From contig CM060708.1 in assembly GCA_030686995.1 (NCBI GenBank), forward strand, positions 105,625,350 through 105,689,349: 64,000 bases of DNA, given 5' to 3'. The notes under the pieces were generated by a model. It was given only the letters and a program-made list of their open reading frames with translations. It was not told the DNA's origin and ran no database searches. The DNA comes from Artemisia argyi. Its lineage: Eukaryota > Streptophyta > Magnoliopsida > Asterales > Asteraceae. This document shows, piece after piece, positions 43,504 to 55,822 of this stretch; position 1 is the first letter of the stretch; each line of letters starts with the position of its first letter. The translations under genes and the position numbers were made by a program.

Positions 43504-44895
43504 TCACGTCACGTTACTTAGAAAATAGAAAGAAAAAGAAGAAGAAAATGAAATGGATAAGCATGGGGTGCCTCCCACAAAGCGCTTGTTTTTGTTCACC
43601 GAGTCACATGAGCTTGACTCGATCCCCGTATTTAATTCGTCCTTGGGGAGAGCAGATAGAACGGACACCCGAATGTCGGGGTCAAAGACAGTATCCTCAC
43701 TCCTGGTGGAGTGGAAAAGTGAAGAAATGAAGGGATAAGCAAAGAACGGGTGAAACACTCGGATGGTAAAAGCATAGTCGAGTTCAGAATCATGGGTGGG
43801 TTCGGTGGGAAAAATATCAAGCACAGGAACATCTTGTTCAGAAATTTCATCCACCACTCCAAAATTATTTTTATGTGTATCTGATTCAAAAACTACATCC
43901 GGTGGTTTCGCAGGTGGACGAGAAGAAGGTAAATCGGAAAGAATATTTCTTTGAACGTCATTCTCAATACCCTGTGGTATCGAGTCATCCACAACAAGAA
44001 ATAGATCGACATCCTCTAAAAGAGGATCACGTGACGGATTTTCGGAAATAAGTTCAAAATCAAAATGCTCATAATGCGGAAGAGAGATATCATGAATAGT
44101 GGGACTGCCACTACTCGTCTCTTCAAATCGAAGAATTTCAAGCTCAGGTAAGAAATCACAATCCATAACGGGGATAGGAGAAGAAGTCGGAGGATCATTT
44201 AATGCCTCGATCTTAGAAATGAGAATATTGATATTCAATAATTTTTCACGAAGAGCTTCATCTTGGATTTCAATGTCAATTACTTCATCATTCTCTTCTT
44301 CTAAGCTGACGAGCTCAGAAGGCAATTCGTCCACATAGTCGATGTCTCCACAAGATATAGAATCGTCATCATCAGAATTGGAGAATATTTCAACACGATC
44401 ATTCGAATTATCAATTGGAGATAACTCACATTCTTCATCTGTATCAAAAACATATTTCTCAAAGTCAGGTAAAGAATCCTTGAGCTCGGGCCCTAAAGGA
44501 TCTGACGGCTTATCTTCAATAAATTCACAATCACCGTTAGAAATTTCCCCGAACTCACTTGGGATTAGGACGAAGTTCTCAACACTAGACTTATTGAATT
44601 CGTCAGATTCCGTTGCCGGAATAGTGTTTAGATGCTTGTCCCCCATTTTTAGAGAGTCCTCGGGTTCTATGGGAGAAACATCGGAAGTTTTATGAGGATT
44701 AAGAACGATCGTAATTTTCTCATCATCCTCATCGATATCATAGTAAATAATTTTTTTAAAAGGATTAGACTCTCTCTCTTTAGCAAGCAATTCTGCAATA
44801 GACTTTTCATGAGTTTTGGGAGTATGAGTTCCACGATTAGCCACCCACTCTCGTAACGTTTCGATAACGGATTTCATTTCAGCAATGAATTCCAT
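43504..44895 (-). CDS. E7 acidic protein, C-terminal part of a split ORF, 463 codons
   Basis: The open frame starts at ATG 44895, but the protein probably began in the Cys-rich ORF at 58948, before E8/E2 inserted. An in-frame stop lies 8 codons upstream, inside the inserted LTR. It is strongly acidic with many Asp/Glu/Ser runs. It has an MGDKHLNTIPATESDEF motif (about residues 84-100), a Leu/Ile-rich segment (about 210-235), SRPPAKPPD near 325 and a hydrophobic stretch (about 380-400). Asteraceae retroelement proteins carry near-identical motifs in the same order. Function is unknown; no enzymatic domain is recognised. The frame survives without stops. The conserved hairpin module overlaps its last 40 codons. 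Confidence 0.65.
   Translation of the reverse strand: MEFIAEMKSVIETLREWVANRGTHTPKTHEKSIAELLAKERESNPFKKIIYYDIDEDDEKITIVLNPHKTSDVSPIEPEDSLKMGDKHLNTIPATESDEFNKSSVENFVLIPSEFGEISNGDCEFIEDKPSDPLGPELKDSLPDFEKYVFDTDEECELSPIDNSNDRVEIFSNSDDDDSISCGDIDYVDELPSELVSLEEENDEVIDIEIQDEALREKLLNINILISKIEALNDPPTSSPIPVMDCDFLPELEILRFEETSSGSPTIHDISLPHYEHFDFELISENPSRDPLLEDVDLFLVVDDSIPQGIENDVQRNILSDLPSSRPPAKPPDVVFESDTHKNNFGVVDEISEQDVPVLDIFPTEPTHDSELDYAFTIRVFHPFFAYPFISSLFHSTRSEDTVFDPDIRVSVLSALPKDELNTGIESSSCDSVNKNKRFVGGTPCLSISFSSSFSFYFLSNVT
43562..43622 (-). promoter_or_regulatory. Conserved two-hairpin plus palindrome module, E7 copy
   Basis: On the - strand the parts are a CGAGTC/GACTCG stem (43616-43621 with 43600-43605), a 12-13-base spacer, AAGCGCTT (43580-43587), 3 bases, then TGGG/CCCA with loop AGGCAC. 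Parts and spacings match E4 and E5, although the surrounding sequence is diverged. Here it lies inside the end of the ORF. Confidence 0.68.
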
Positions 44896-45736
44896 CGGAA
44901 CTTGAAACTTGTCGGGAATTTATGGGTGTAAAACCCAAAAATCCGTCTTTCCTAAATTTCCCAAATAATTTGAACTTTCGAAGTCTTGTGAATTTAATCT
45001 AATAATTTAATCCAATATGAACTATATGAATTTGAAATCACAAGTATGACATAACTAACCTAAGACATGCAACTCGGCCCAACCTTAAATTCATTTGAGA
45101 ATGTCACACGTTAATAAATCATTGTGGACCAACTTCTAACTCTTGCACATGGTGTACACGTTTTACTTCAATGATAAATTTTATACCAAAAATTTAAAAT
45201 AAAAACTTGGAAGAATAAGTCACCAAAAATCTCCCATAAAACTCGGCACTATCCTCACCCTTTTGCTGCCATATAACAACCGTATACCCTATTTTTTTTT
45301 CATCCACTAAACCCTAAACCAAAGTGGCAGCAGCTTTCATTTCTCTCCAAGAAAAGGAGGTACGAAGGAGGTTTATCAAGGTATGATCGCGACAGTAATC
45401 GGGGTATCTTGGTGTGATCAAGGGGTTACTCAGTTTGGTTTTGGCTCATGTGGTGTTATTTCGAATGAGGTTTTGATTTACTTCGAATGGAGTCTTGGTT
45501 CCTTGGTCCTGGTCTTGTTCGTTTAATCCGATCTAAGGTATCTCAATCCCTTGTTTCCTGTTTGTACGACTACATATTTATTTACTCACACCCGGCTTTA
45601 AAAACTTGGTATATATACAAATGGATATAGGTCACATAAAATAATGAAACTATATAACACATATGTCGACCTCATTTATGTTTTGGATCTTTTATATCTG
45701 TTTGTCATATACGTTTCCATTTTGGCTTTACGACAC

Positions 45737-48390
45737 TGTCACAACTCGTAATTTCCGGTCATTTTCCAAACCTCGACAATTTACTATTCACAAGGTACTA
45801 TTCATCATTTACTATTCATCGATCACTATTCATCATTTTCGAGGTCAATTTGACATTCTGAGAAGCGTTCAGAAATTTTACTATTCACTTGACACTATTC
45901 ATTCCGGAAGAAATATCACTAATTACGTGCATTACTCATTTCATCGTAAATTTAGTTTACGAGTATTTAAATTCGCGTAACCGTATTGGTTCAAGAGCGA
46001 ATTCATGCATTATCATTTGGGATATCTCATACAGACTAGAAGTAGTCTACGTATTATCATTATGTCACTTGCATACTATTCCACTCGTAGGATAATTAAA
46101 TTAATACTTTTGGTACAATTAACTTTTTACGTATAATTATTTCTATATAAACGTTAACAAACGATCAATAATGTGACTAACACGTCCGACACTCCCGACT
46201 ATGATCCCAATATATTTTTATGTTAATTTTTATAATATAAAAATTATAATATTAATTTACCCGGTATTTTGGAGATTTATTTTAATTATTAACGTAAGTT
46301 TACAAAAATTACGACGGTTTTCGTAGAAATTAAACTACAATTATCTAAACACTCAATAATTATACCCGGCTTATTTTTATAATTTTTACAACTTTATTTT
46401 ATCCCGGTTAACTCCATTAAAATTTATTTTTAGTTAACTCGGTACCCGGTACACCTTAAAACAACTAATAAACTCATAATACTACACCACTACACCAACT
46501 CTCTTACAAATGACCAAGTTTTCATCCTTTCACCCATCTTGCCGCACCCCCTCCCATACCAATCAACCTACAAACTTTGAAATATTATACTAACTTCACT
46601 AAATGATTGTACTTGTCGTCTACACATAATACTTAAATTAAATCCTACACTCATTCTCTCATTTTACACTAGCTAGCAAAATTTCATTCTCTCTTTCTCT
46701 CTATACATATACACGGCAACAACAAGGGGTGGAGCAAGATCAAAAATATTTTCTCAAGTTCAAGTGTTTATCTAGTTTATTTAGGTTATTCTTGTAAGGT
46801 TTTGAAATACAAACTTAAAGAATACTAAGGTTTTTCATCATCTAACCACACCATCTTTCAAGTAAGTTACCAAGTTATTTTTCATGTTTTTATCAAGTAT
46901 TTATTAATATATTAAAGTCTTCATGCTTTGTTTCATGCACAAACTAGTTATACCACTTTATTTTACGAACTTATAATTTTGAAACCCAAGAAAGTGTTTA
47001 TGGTTAGATCCTTGTTAGATCTACTTGGTTTATGATGTTTAGGAACCCATGACACCCTAAGAAGGTGTATGGTAGGATTAGACTAGTTTTGTGGTGATTG
47101 AAAGTGGTTTGGTTGAAGTTGGAACTAGATTAGAACCTTAGAAATGGTTTTTGAAACTATATATTGACCTACTGTCCCTATTTTTAAAACGTGGAAAACT
47201 CAGTAAGTGATGGATAATTTTTGACCCAAGATTTAGAAAATACTTTTAAAAACGAAACTTTTGACGAAAGAACGGACTAAAACGAGTTTATAACGAAGGA
47301 GATATGATTTTTGTAAATTTAACGACGAAAACTATTTTTCTGAAAAACTGCATGCTGTTTGACAGTTTTCGACGGGCAAATAGAGACGTTAGACGTAACC
47401 TAGTGAAGCCGAGCTATCGAAAATATATTAGTATATACTAAAACGAATCCGTGAATATAAAGAACGAGTAAAATGAGCTTAAAACGACCAAGTTATATAC
47501 GTTTTAAATCGTCAAAACTATATATATATAGTCACCACTAGAAAATAATATAACTACGTACTAAATAATATATTTTTAACTAAAATATTTTCTATATTTT
47601 CTAGATTTCTCATACCCGTTAGACGTAACCTAGTGAAGCCCCGTTTTAATTACTTATTTGATTTTGAATCCCACGGGGGAGAATACATTGCACCAATTAT
47701 TTTTGTACATGCCCAAGTGTTACGAATTCCATACATTGCTTAAGTAATCTTATTATCAAGTTAAAGTCCCCTTTTATTATCATGGACCGTTAATCAAAGT
47801 ACGAGCGGGTATGAGTGAATAGATCTATTGAGGGTGACTCCTCCATCCGTGATTGGGTTGCTCCAACAGGGTACGGATGCATTGCATGTCTTATACAATT
47901 TGAGTGCCTGATAAACACTCATGTGGGGCCAATTCGATCTAGCTTCGGGGCCATGAGCTTAGGAGACAATGTAGAACCAATTTGACATCATGTCATGATA
48001 TAATTACTTTTTACTTGGGGCTATTGTACATACGATTTACTTATAAACCTATGATTATTCACCAACATTCGTGTTGACCGTTTTTGCAATGTATTTCTCA
48101 GATTATTAAGGCATATTCTCATGGCATGCATGGAGTCGCGGAGACGACGCCTCTGACTTTATATTTCTGCACTTATGATACGTTTGATCTTGTTGAACCT
48201 ATTTTATCTAAATTGGCAATACTTTTTGGGACCTATATTTTCTAAAACTCTGAATGTTTTTAATGATCAAACGACGTATTTTTTTAAACGACACTTTAGG
48301 TCGTTCAATGTACCTGTAACTGTGATGCTATGGACAGTCACCCCCAGGTATTCCATTCTGCTACCATTCAGGTAAATTGGGGGTGTGACA
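45737..48390 (+). repeat. E2 5' LTR, 2654 bp, carrying a deletion with filler DNA
   Basis: It runs from TGTCACAACTCG to GGGTGTGACA. Compared with the 3' LTR it lacks about 340 bp (the equivalent of 54730-55070). In their place are 28 bases, of which 24 (47617-47640, overlapping the rejoined LTR sequence) copy 47387-47410 from the same LTR. An extra ~22 bp also lies just left of it (47577-47598). Confidence 0.92.
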
Positions 48391-48393
48391 GAT

Positions 48394-48405
48394 TGGCATC
48401 AGAGC
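48394..48405 (+). other. E2 primer-binding site
   Basis: TGGCATCAGAGC lies 3 bases after the LTR and differs by one base from the initiator-Met type PBS of E1. Confidence 0.85.
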
Positions 48406-49477
48406 TAAGGTTATAGCGAACTAGGATGTATCATGGACCCTAGACTATAACCACATCATCATAGCATCTCATCATTTCATCATAGGTGCATATTCATTAT
48501 ACATGTTGTTCATGCACACACTGTGCGAGTTATTTATACCCATACTCATATATATATATATATGATTATATTGACCTGGTTCACAAGTGACATGTCTTCA
48601 GATACCCACCCTGTTGTCCTATCGTCGGATTCCGACATTGAAGATGCCTTGTCATCTTCCACTACCACTATACCACCAGCTGTACTTACACCACCATTAG
48701 CACTATTAATTTGTCATAGGAGCAAGGTTTTTCTATCATTTAGCCTATACATAGAATGTCGTTTGGTAGAGTATTCAGACTTAAATTTTAATGGACTTAT
48801 TAGGATGCTTACTACTTAGGTACTACCACCACCGTTGGTTACTTACTACACTATTGGTCGTTCCATAGTGCGTACTTCAGATTTACCTCTTAGATGTCAC
48901 GAGATAGCGTGAAAGAGGGTAGTATTCCATTCACTATTATCACCATCGTCTCCTAACTCATCACTAGGATCTCATCGTCATCAATGTTATTCTTATCCTT
49001 TAGAATACCACCATTGTAATTTCCCTTTTACATTTCCACTTGCCATGAATTAGATAACACCTTGCGGAAAATACCAAGACCACGGACTCAACAGGAACCT
49101 CCGCAACACCAGGAAGTCTCTAGACTAGACTTGTATCTTTACTAGCTTTTACTATTATCCTAGCCACGAGAGGTGTGGCATAGTTCAAAGAAACTTGTGG
49201 TATTTTGATTGTTGTACAACAAAATCACCAAGTGTTGACTCTACCGTATGGATATGGTTGTGCTATCTATGATATCGGTGCATATAGACCGAAACTTTCA
49301 TGTATTATATTCATGTGTTATGAATATGATGATTTTTATTACCTATAGATTCTCATGGACTCTTATGATTTGATGGAAATAGATTTAAGCAAACCACTCC
49401 AAGCATGACGCAAGCCGCTGTTGGGCAATTCATCGCCAGGAATGTAACTACCCGCCCTCACCAAGGAACTTACTCAC
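48406..49477 (+). other. E2 leader and decayed gag start
   Basis: No intact gene is present. Family gag proteins extend further N-terminally than the open frame that starts at 49478, and a stop at 49445 cuts that frame. This stretch therefore probably includes a degraded gag N-terminus. Confidence 0.6.
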
Positions 49478-50368
49478 GTGGAATTTATGGGTTGTAATCC
49501 CTCCTCCTTTAGCGGAAATATAGACACAAAGGAATTTCTCAAATGGTTCGAAGAATTAGAAACAATCTTTCAATGTGGCGACTGCCGTAAGGAAGACAAA
49601 GTTAAGTTCGCCACTTGCACTTTTCAGGAGCATGCCCAGAAATGGTGGACTAAGTATGTCCAGGTAGTAGGAGTTGATGCTGCTTACTCACACTCTTGGG
49701 AGAAACTAAAAAGGATGATGAGTTTGAAGTTCTGTGTGAAAAGCGAATTACAAACAATTGAACAGGAAACACTAAACCTTACCATGGTAGGAGATGATGT
49801 TGTCAAGTATACTGCTTATTTTTATGATTTTGCTCGACTAGGCTCTGCAATGGATGAACCGGAAAGCAAGAAACTTGAAAGGTACATCGGAGGACTTTCT
49901 CCTGAAATTCGTATGTTGGTCAACTCATTGGAACCTAATAACATGCCTACAGCTATCGGAATAGCGATTGAAGCAGAGAAACATATAGCCCGCACCAAGA
50001 CATCAGGAAACAATAGTGACAATAAAAGGAAGTGGAACAGCAACCGAGGTGAGAATGCCACACAAGGACCACACAAGAGACAAGGAGTTGCTAAACCTAA
50101 TGCTGCAGGTCTAAAGGAAAAGAATGATTACCTTGGTATTTTACCTAAGTGTGAAGAGTGCCAACATCATTATAACCCAGGCCGTTGCCCGGAACCGTGG
50201 GGCAACTGTAAGAAGAACGGACACAAAGCCAAGTATTGCAAGGCTCCCACCCTCGCAATGCATCAGAAACTCACGGTAATCTGCCATGAATGTGGAGTAG
50301 TGGGACACTTCAAAAGTGAATGCCCGGTGTTGAGAGACCGGAACTGGAGGAGGCACTTCATGTTTTAA
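49478..50368 (+). pseudogene. E2 gag fragment with zinc knuckles, 296 codons open
   Basis: The frame opens at a GTG (49478); the first ATG is 49487, so the true N-terminus is missing or out of frame. Residues about 8-160 are a Ty3/gypsy gag capsid domain, with a KWFEELETIF-type helix, a KWW motif after it and an ERYIGGLSPEIR-type segment. A basic Asn/Lys-rich linker (about 175-215) follows. Then come three Cys-rich knuckles: a C-x2-C start (about 223), an N-C-K-K-N-G-H-x4-C knuckle lacking its first Cys, and a complete C-x2-C-x4-H-x4-C (about 269-282). Such knuckles bind genomic RNA in particle assembly. The frame stops 11 residues after the last knuckle with no fused protease. Confidence 0.82.
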
Positions 50369-51589
50369 AACCATAGTTCGAGCCCTCTAGGATTGTACTT
50401 TCTTTTGGTACTTTCCATAAGTACGTTGGTGTAACCTAGTTAGATTAAGCACTTTCCTATCTAATGTAATGACTATCTTTTGTTACCTCTATGATAACCA
50501 TAACTTTCGTTCACTCCGTTTTCTATCCCAATCATTCAATCTTTAATCGTTTCGCAACATTATACCATTGTCTTGTTAAGGATTAGGCCGATTTCGTATT
50601 TGACAGATTAGTAGATTATTACCATTCCATAAGATTTAACCATGTATCCAATAAACCATTCAACGAATTTTATTACAAACTATTTTACTACCTTATGGGG
50701 AAATTGTTTTACCGAATTTCTAAAATAAACCGTTTTGTTACCGTACTATAAACTGATTTTTCCGATATTACGCCAAATATTTACTATTATTACGCGAAAC
50801 AATTTTTTATATTAATTTGAAAGGAAATAATTAGAATACCATTTTTAATAACAATGCGTTGAACACCATCTAAAGCTTTTGAGAAAAATAATATTATTTT
50901 GACTAAATCAAGCATCGCATCATTAGTCCTCAACTATACATAGCCTGATCACCTATGTATAATTCAGGAAGGATTATGCCATGAAGAAAATAGTTACTTT
51001 TTAAAGTATTGCTAATAACAATCTTCATTTAAAAAGCTTTTTAGACAAGTAAACTCTTTTATAAGTGTCTTTTTCTGACAAACTCTCCCTGGATACTTAC
51101 CCCACCTGTCACTCACTTAGCCATTAAGTTGGACTTTCCATTGACTTCTCTAGGAGAGACTTTCCCTATCAAGTACTAGGAGGATTCCTCGATACAAGAA
51201 AAGCAATAAAAGGATTACGAAACTATTAAACCTAGACCAAGAAAGATATTATTTAGTAAACCATTTGCTCCACTTCTAAATTCGTTTATTCAGAAAAAGA
51301 TTTCGACCAAAAACTCAAAAATCACGAGGTAAATTTTGAAAACCAATCACCATGCTACGTCGCTTATGCAATTAGGGCTTAGTGATTTGACAATAAGGAA
51401 TATTGGAATATGTGATGAAGGAAATTAGAAGGAACACCATAGAACGATTACAAACGTCAGTAATGGAGACCAAGCATAGTAGGCAAAGAATGACACATGT
51501 CTTAGCAATCCATTAGACCAAAATACAAAGAATCAAAAATTGTTACCCATATTCTATCCCCATCAGATAACGCCGTGTTCGAAAGACGT
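50369..51589 (+). other. E2 internal region between gag and integrase relic
   Basis: It has no open frame and no recognisable RT motif such as Y-x-DD. Patches resemble E1 718-2430. It is probably a fused remainder after deletion of protease-RT-RNase H. Confidence 0.65.
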
Positions 51590-52585
51590 AACGTTGTGAA
51601 ATTAGTCACAAGAATTATTGTACCTATTTCAATTGTTTCTGATAAAGGTAATCGGATCACCTTAGACTTCTAACAATCATTTTAAGACTTCCTTCGGAAC
51701 CCCATTTGGATGTAAACACCGCCCACTATCCTCAGACCAATGGTCAGAACGAGAGAACGATTCAAACATAGGAAATTTATACTCAGAATATGAGTGATTG
51801 ACTTTAGAAATGGTTGGACGAACCATTTACCATAAATTAGATTCTTTTACAACCATAGTTATCACGCGAACATAGAGACTACACCATTTGAGGCACTTTA
51901 TGGTCGAAGTACCAATTACCCATTTACAGACTGAAATCGGAAGGTTAATTCACTGGTCTAGAACTAAACTATGGAACAACAAAGGAAATTTCACAAGTCA
52001 AGAACCAGTTACAAGCAACGAGAAACTTATAGAAGTTAGGTTGGTACATGACGCACATCATGCGGATTGGGTATCCTTGAACAGCAAACCAACTTGATTC
52101 ACGAGAGAGAACGAACTAAGTTGAAAGCTTTGCCTTGGAAAGGCATGATACGATTTTGGTAACACGAGAGATTAAACCTTTTGATATATTGGACCATTTA
52201 AGATTCATTTTAGAATCGACCAACTGACATATAAGATTTGAGTTCTGACATAGTTCAGCAACATATATTACCCATATTACATTATAAACCTGAAGAAGCA
52301 CTGATCATTTATTGACGAACCAAACTCGGAAAAAGCCAAACTCACTATTCCTGTAGGCATCCATGAAATAACCAGAAATTTCTTGCAGGTCAAGAATCAG
52401 TTACAAGTTCAATAAGTTGTAAACCCTTAGAACTTCAAGTTAATGACAGGATTATGTTGAAAGTTCTGCCTAGGAAAGGCATGAGATTATCCAGAAAATT
52501 TGGAAAGTTAAACCCGATATACACTGGACCACTTAATATTTCAGACATAGTAGGCCTAGTGGTCGTCAGACTTGAGCCTTGTTAG
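51590..52585 (+). pseudogene. E2 pol relic: integrase core and GPF/Y-like module
   Basis: Positions 51613-51670 read as the IVPISIVSDKGNR segment with the second catalytic Asp. Positions 51729-51770 read as YPQTNGQNERTIQ, followed by a W-x-NHLP segment (51813) and PFEALYGR (51887-51910). Positions 52455-52580 read as the PIYTGPLNIS-type GPF/Y module. They lie in different frames with several stops (for example after NHLP). A short duplicated stretch around TCAAGAAYCAGTTACAAG (51998 and 52391) points to rearrangement. Confidence 0.8.
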
Positions 52586-52877
52586 AGAACAGCCGGATTA
52601 CACAACTATGTTTCACCTATTCAAATCCCAGGAAATGACTTTCAGATTAGTCACTCATAATCCCATTTGGAAAGGAATCCAACCCAAGGACAAACATAAA
52701 CTTGTTATGAGAACCAATAGAAATCATGGACTGTTAGGTCGAACGGTTGAAGCAGAATCGAATCCCTATCGTGAAAGTTCGCTGAAATTCTCAATTATTA
52801 TCATCTTTTCACCAATACCACTCCAGAGACCAACACAAACTGAACTTCGGGACGAAGTTCCTGTTAGAGAGGAAGAC

Positions 52878-55822
52878 TGTCACAACTCGTAATTTCCGGT
52901 CATTTTCCAAACCTCGACAATTTACTATTCACAAGTTACTATTCATCATTTACTATTCATCGATCACTATTCATCATTTTCGAGGTCAATTTGACATTCT
53001 GAGAAGCGTTCAGAAATTTTACTATTCACTTGACACTATTCATTTCCGGAAGAAATATCACTAATCACGTGCATTACTCATTTCATCGTAAATTTAGTTT
53101 ACGAGTATTTAAATTCGCGTAACCGTATTGGTTCAAGAGCGAATTCATGCATTATCATTTGGGATATCACATACAGACTAGAAGTAGTCTATGTATCATC
53201 ATTATGTCACTTGCATACTATTCCACTCGTAAGATAATTAAATTAATACTTTTGGTACAATTAACTTTTTACGTATAATTATTTCTATATAAACGTTAAC
53301 AAACGATCAATAATGTGACTAACACGTCCGACACTCCCGACTATGATCCCAATATATTTTTATGTTCATTTTTATAATATAAAAATTATAATATTAATTT
53401 ACCCGGTATTTTGGAGATTTATTTTAATTATTAACGTAAGTTTACAAAAATTACGACGGTTTTCGTAGAAATTAAACTACAATTATCTAAACACTCAATA
53501 ATTATACCCGACTTATTTTTATAATTTTTACAACTTTATTTTATCCCGGTTAACTCCGTTAAAATTTATTTTTAGTTAACTCGGTACCCAGTACACCTTA
53601 AAACAACTAATAAACTCATAATACTACACCACTACACCAACTCTCTTACAAATGACCAAGTTTTCATCCTTTCACCCATCTTGCCGCACCCCCCTCCCAT
53701 ACCAATCAACCTACAAACTTTGAAATATTATACTAACTTCACTAAATGATTGTACTTGTTGTCTACATATAATACTTAAATTAAATCCTACACTCATTCT
53801 CTCATTTTACACTAGCTAGCAAAATTTCATTCTCTCTTTCTCTCTATACATATACACGGCAACAACAAGGGGTGGAGCAAGATCAAAAATATTTTCTCAA
53901 GTTCAAGTGTTTATCTAGTTTATTTAGGTTATTCTTGTAAGGTTTTGAAATACAAACTTAAAGAATACTAAGGTTTTTCATCATCTAATCACACCATCTT
54001 TCAAGTAAGTTACCAAGTTATTTTTCATGTTTTTATCAAGTATTTATTAATATCTTAAAGTCTTCATGCTTTGTTTCATGCACAAACTAGTTATACCACT
54101 TTATTTTACAAACTTATAATTTTGAAACCCTAGAAAGTGTTTATGGTTAGATCCTTGTTAGATCTACTTGGTTTATGATGTTTAGGAACCTATGACACCC
54201 TAAGAAGGTGTATGGTAGGATTAGACTATTTTTGTGGTGATTGAAAGTGGTTTGGTTGAAGTTGGAACTAGATTAGAACCTTAGAAATGGTTTTTGAAAC
54301 TATATATTGACCTACTATCCCTATTTTTAAAACGTGGAAAACTCAGTAGGTGATGGATAATTTTTGACCCAAGATTTAGAAAATACTTTTAAAAACGAAA
54401 CTTTTGACGAAAGAACGGACTAAAACGAATTTATAACGAAGGAGATATGATTTTTGTTAATTTAACGACGAAAACTATTTTTATGAAAAACTGCATGCTG
54501 TTTGACAGTTTTCGACGGGCAAATAGAGACGTTAGATGTAACCTAGTGGAGCCGAGCTATCGAAAATATATTAGTATATACTAAAACGAATCCGTGAATA
54601 TAAAGAACGAGTAAAATGAGCTTAAAACGACCAAGTTATATACGTTTTAAATCGTCAAAACTATATATATATAGTCACCACTAGAAAATAATATAACTAC
54701 GTACTAAATAATATATTTTCTAGATTTCTTATTCAAGGAGTTTATTTTTAACTAACGAGGTACTAGACATTTTTTTTAAGGTTTTCGAGACGAGGAATAT
54801 AACGCTAACATTTTTATACGATATATTACGACAAGTTTTATAACTCTATTTGGACTTATTTTTCCTAAGTATGGAAACTATTTTACTATGACAATAACTA
54901 GTATTTCCAAGTCCCGAGTGGTATAGGTATCATGTGCATGTGCATTCATTACTTCACGGTATGATCTAAATTAGATCACATTCATTCAATTAGGTTGCGG
55001 CTAGGGTTCGCGCCTTGTTGTCCCGATTATTCCATCATTTTGTGCTATCACTCCAGGTGAGTTCTCATAGCCCCGTTTTAATTACTTATTTGATTTTGAA
55101 TCCCACGGGGGAGAATACATTGCACCAATTATTTTTGTACATGCCCAAGTGTTACGAATTCCATACATTGCTTAAGTTATCTTATTATCAAGTTAAAGTC
55201 CCCTTTTATTATCATGGACCGTTAATCAAAGTACGAGCGGGTATGAGTGAATAGATCTATTGAGGGTGACTCCTCCATCCGTGATTGGGTTGCTCCAACA
55301 GGGTACGGATGCATTGCATGTCTTATACAATTTGAGTGCCTGATAAACACTCATGTGGGGCCAATTCGATCTAGCTTCGGGGCCATGAGCTTAAGAGACA
55401 ATGTAGAACCAATTTGACATCATGTCATGATATAATTACTTTTTACTTGGGGCTATTGTACATACGATTTACTTATAAACCTATGATTATTCACCAACAT
55501 TCGTGTTGACCGTTTTCGCAATGTATTTCTTAGGTTATTAAAGCATATTCTCATGGCATGCATGGAGTCGTGGAGACGACGCGTCTCACTTTATATTTCT
55601 GAACTTATGATACGTTTGATCTTGTTGAACCTATTTTATCTAAATTGGCAATACTTTTTGGGACCTATATTTTGTAAAACTCTGAATGTTTTTAATGATC
55701 AAACGACGTATTTTTTTAAACGACACTTTAGGTCGTTCAATGTAACTGTAACTGTGATGCTATGGTCAGTCAACCCCAGGTATTCCATTCTGCTGCCATT
55801 CAGGTAAATTGGGGGTGTGACA
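52878..55822 (+). repeat. E2 3' LTR, 2945 bp
   Basis: This is a full-length copy with TG...CA ends, preceded by TTAGAGAGGAAGAC as a weak polypurine tract and followed by GACAC. It retains the ~340 bp missing from the 5' LTR. Confidence 0.93.

Larger units (their letters stand above)
45737..55822 (+). mobile_element. E2: Ty3/gypsy element with gag fragment and decayed pol
   Basis: The 5' LTR is 45737-48390, the 3' LTR is 52878-55822, and the target duplication is GACAC (45732-45736 and 55823-55827). The PBS is at 48394-48405. The order is a gag frame at 49478-50368, then integrase relics at 51590-52585. Only about 1.2 kb lies between gag and integrase, too little for protease, RT and RNase H, so pol is internally deleted. 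It is related to E1. The LTRs are alike apart from one deletion/filler event, so the insertion is fairly young. Confidence 0.93.

Noticed and set aside
44016..44695. Several + strand frames inside 43504-44895
   Set aside because: They are the complement of the acidic ORF. Ser-rich translations arise from antisense Asp/Glu/Ser codons.
48175..48375. Frame repeated at 55553-55807
   Set aside because: It lies at the 3' end of both E2 LTRs and is duplicated LTR sequence, not a gene.
52572..52892. 106-codon frame near the E2 PPT as an extra gene
   Set aside because: It overlaps the end of the pol relic and the pre-LTR sequence, and E1 has no matching frame.
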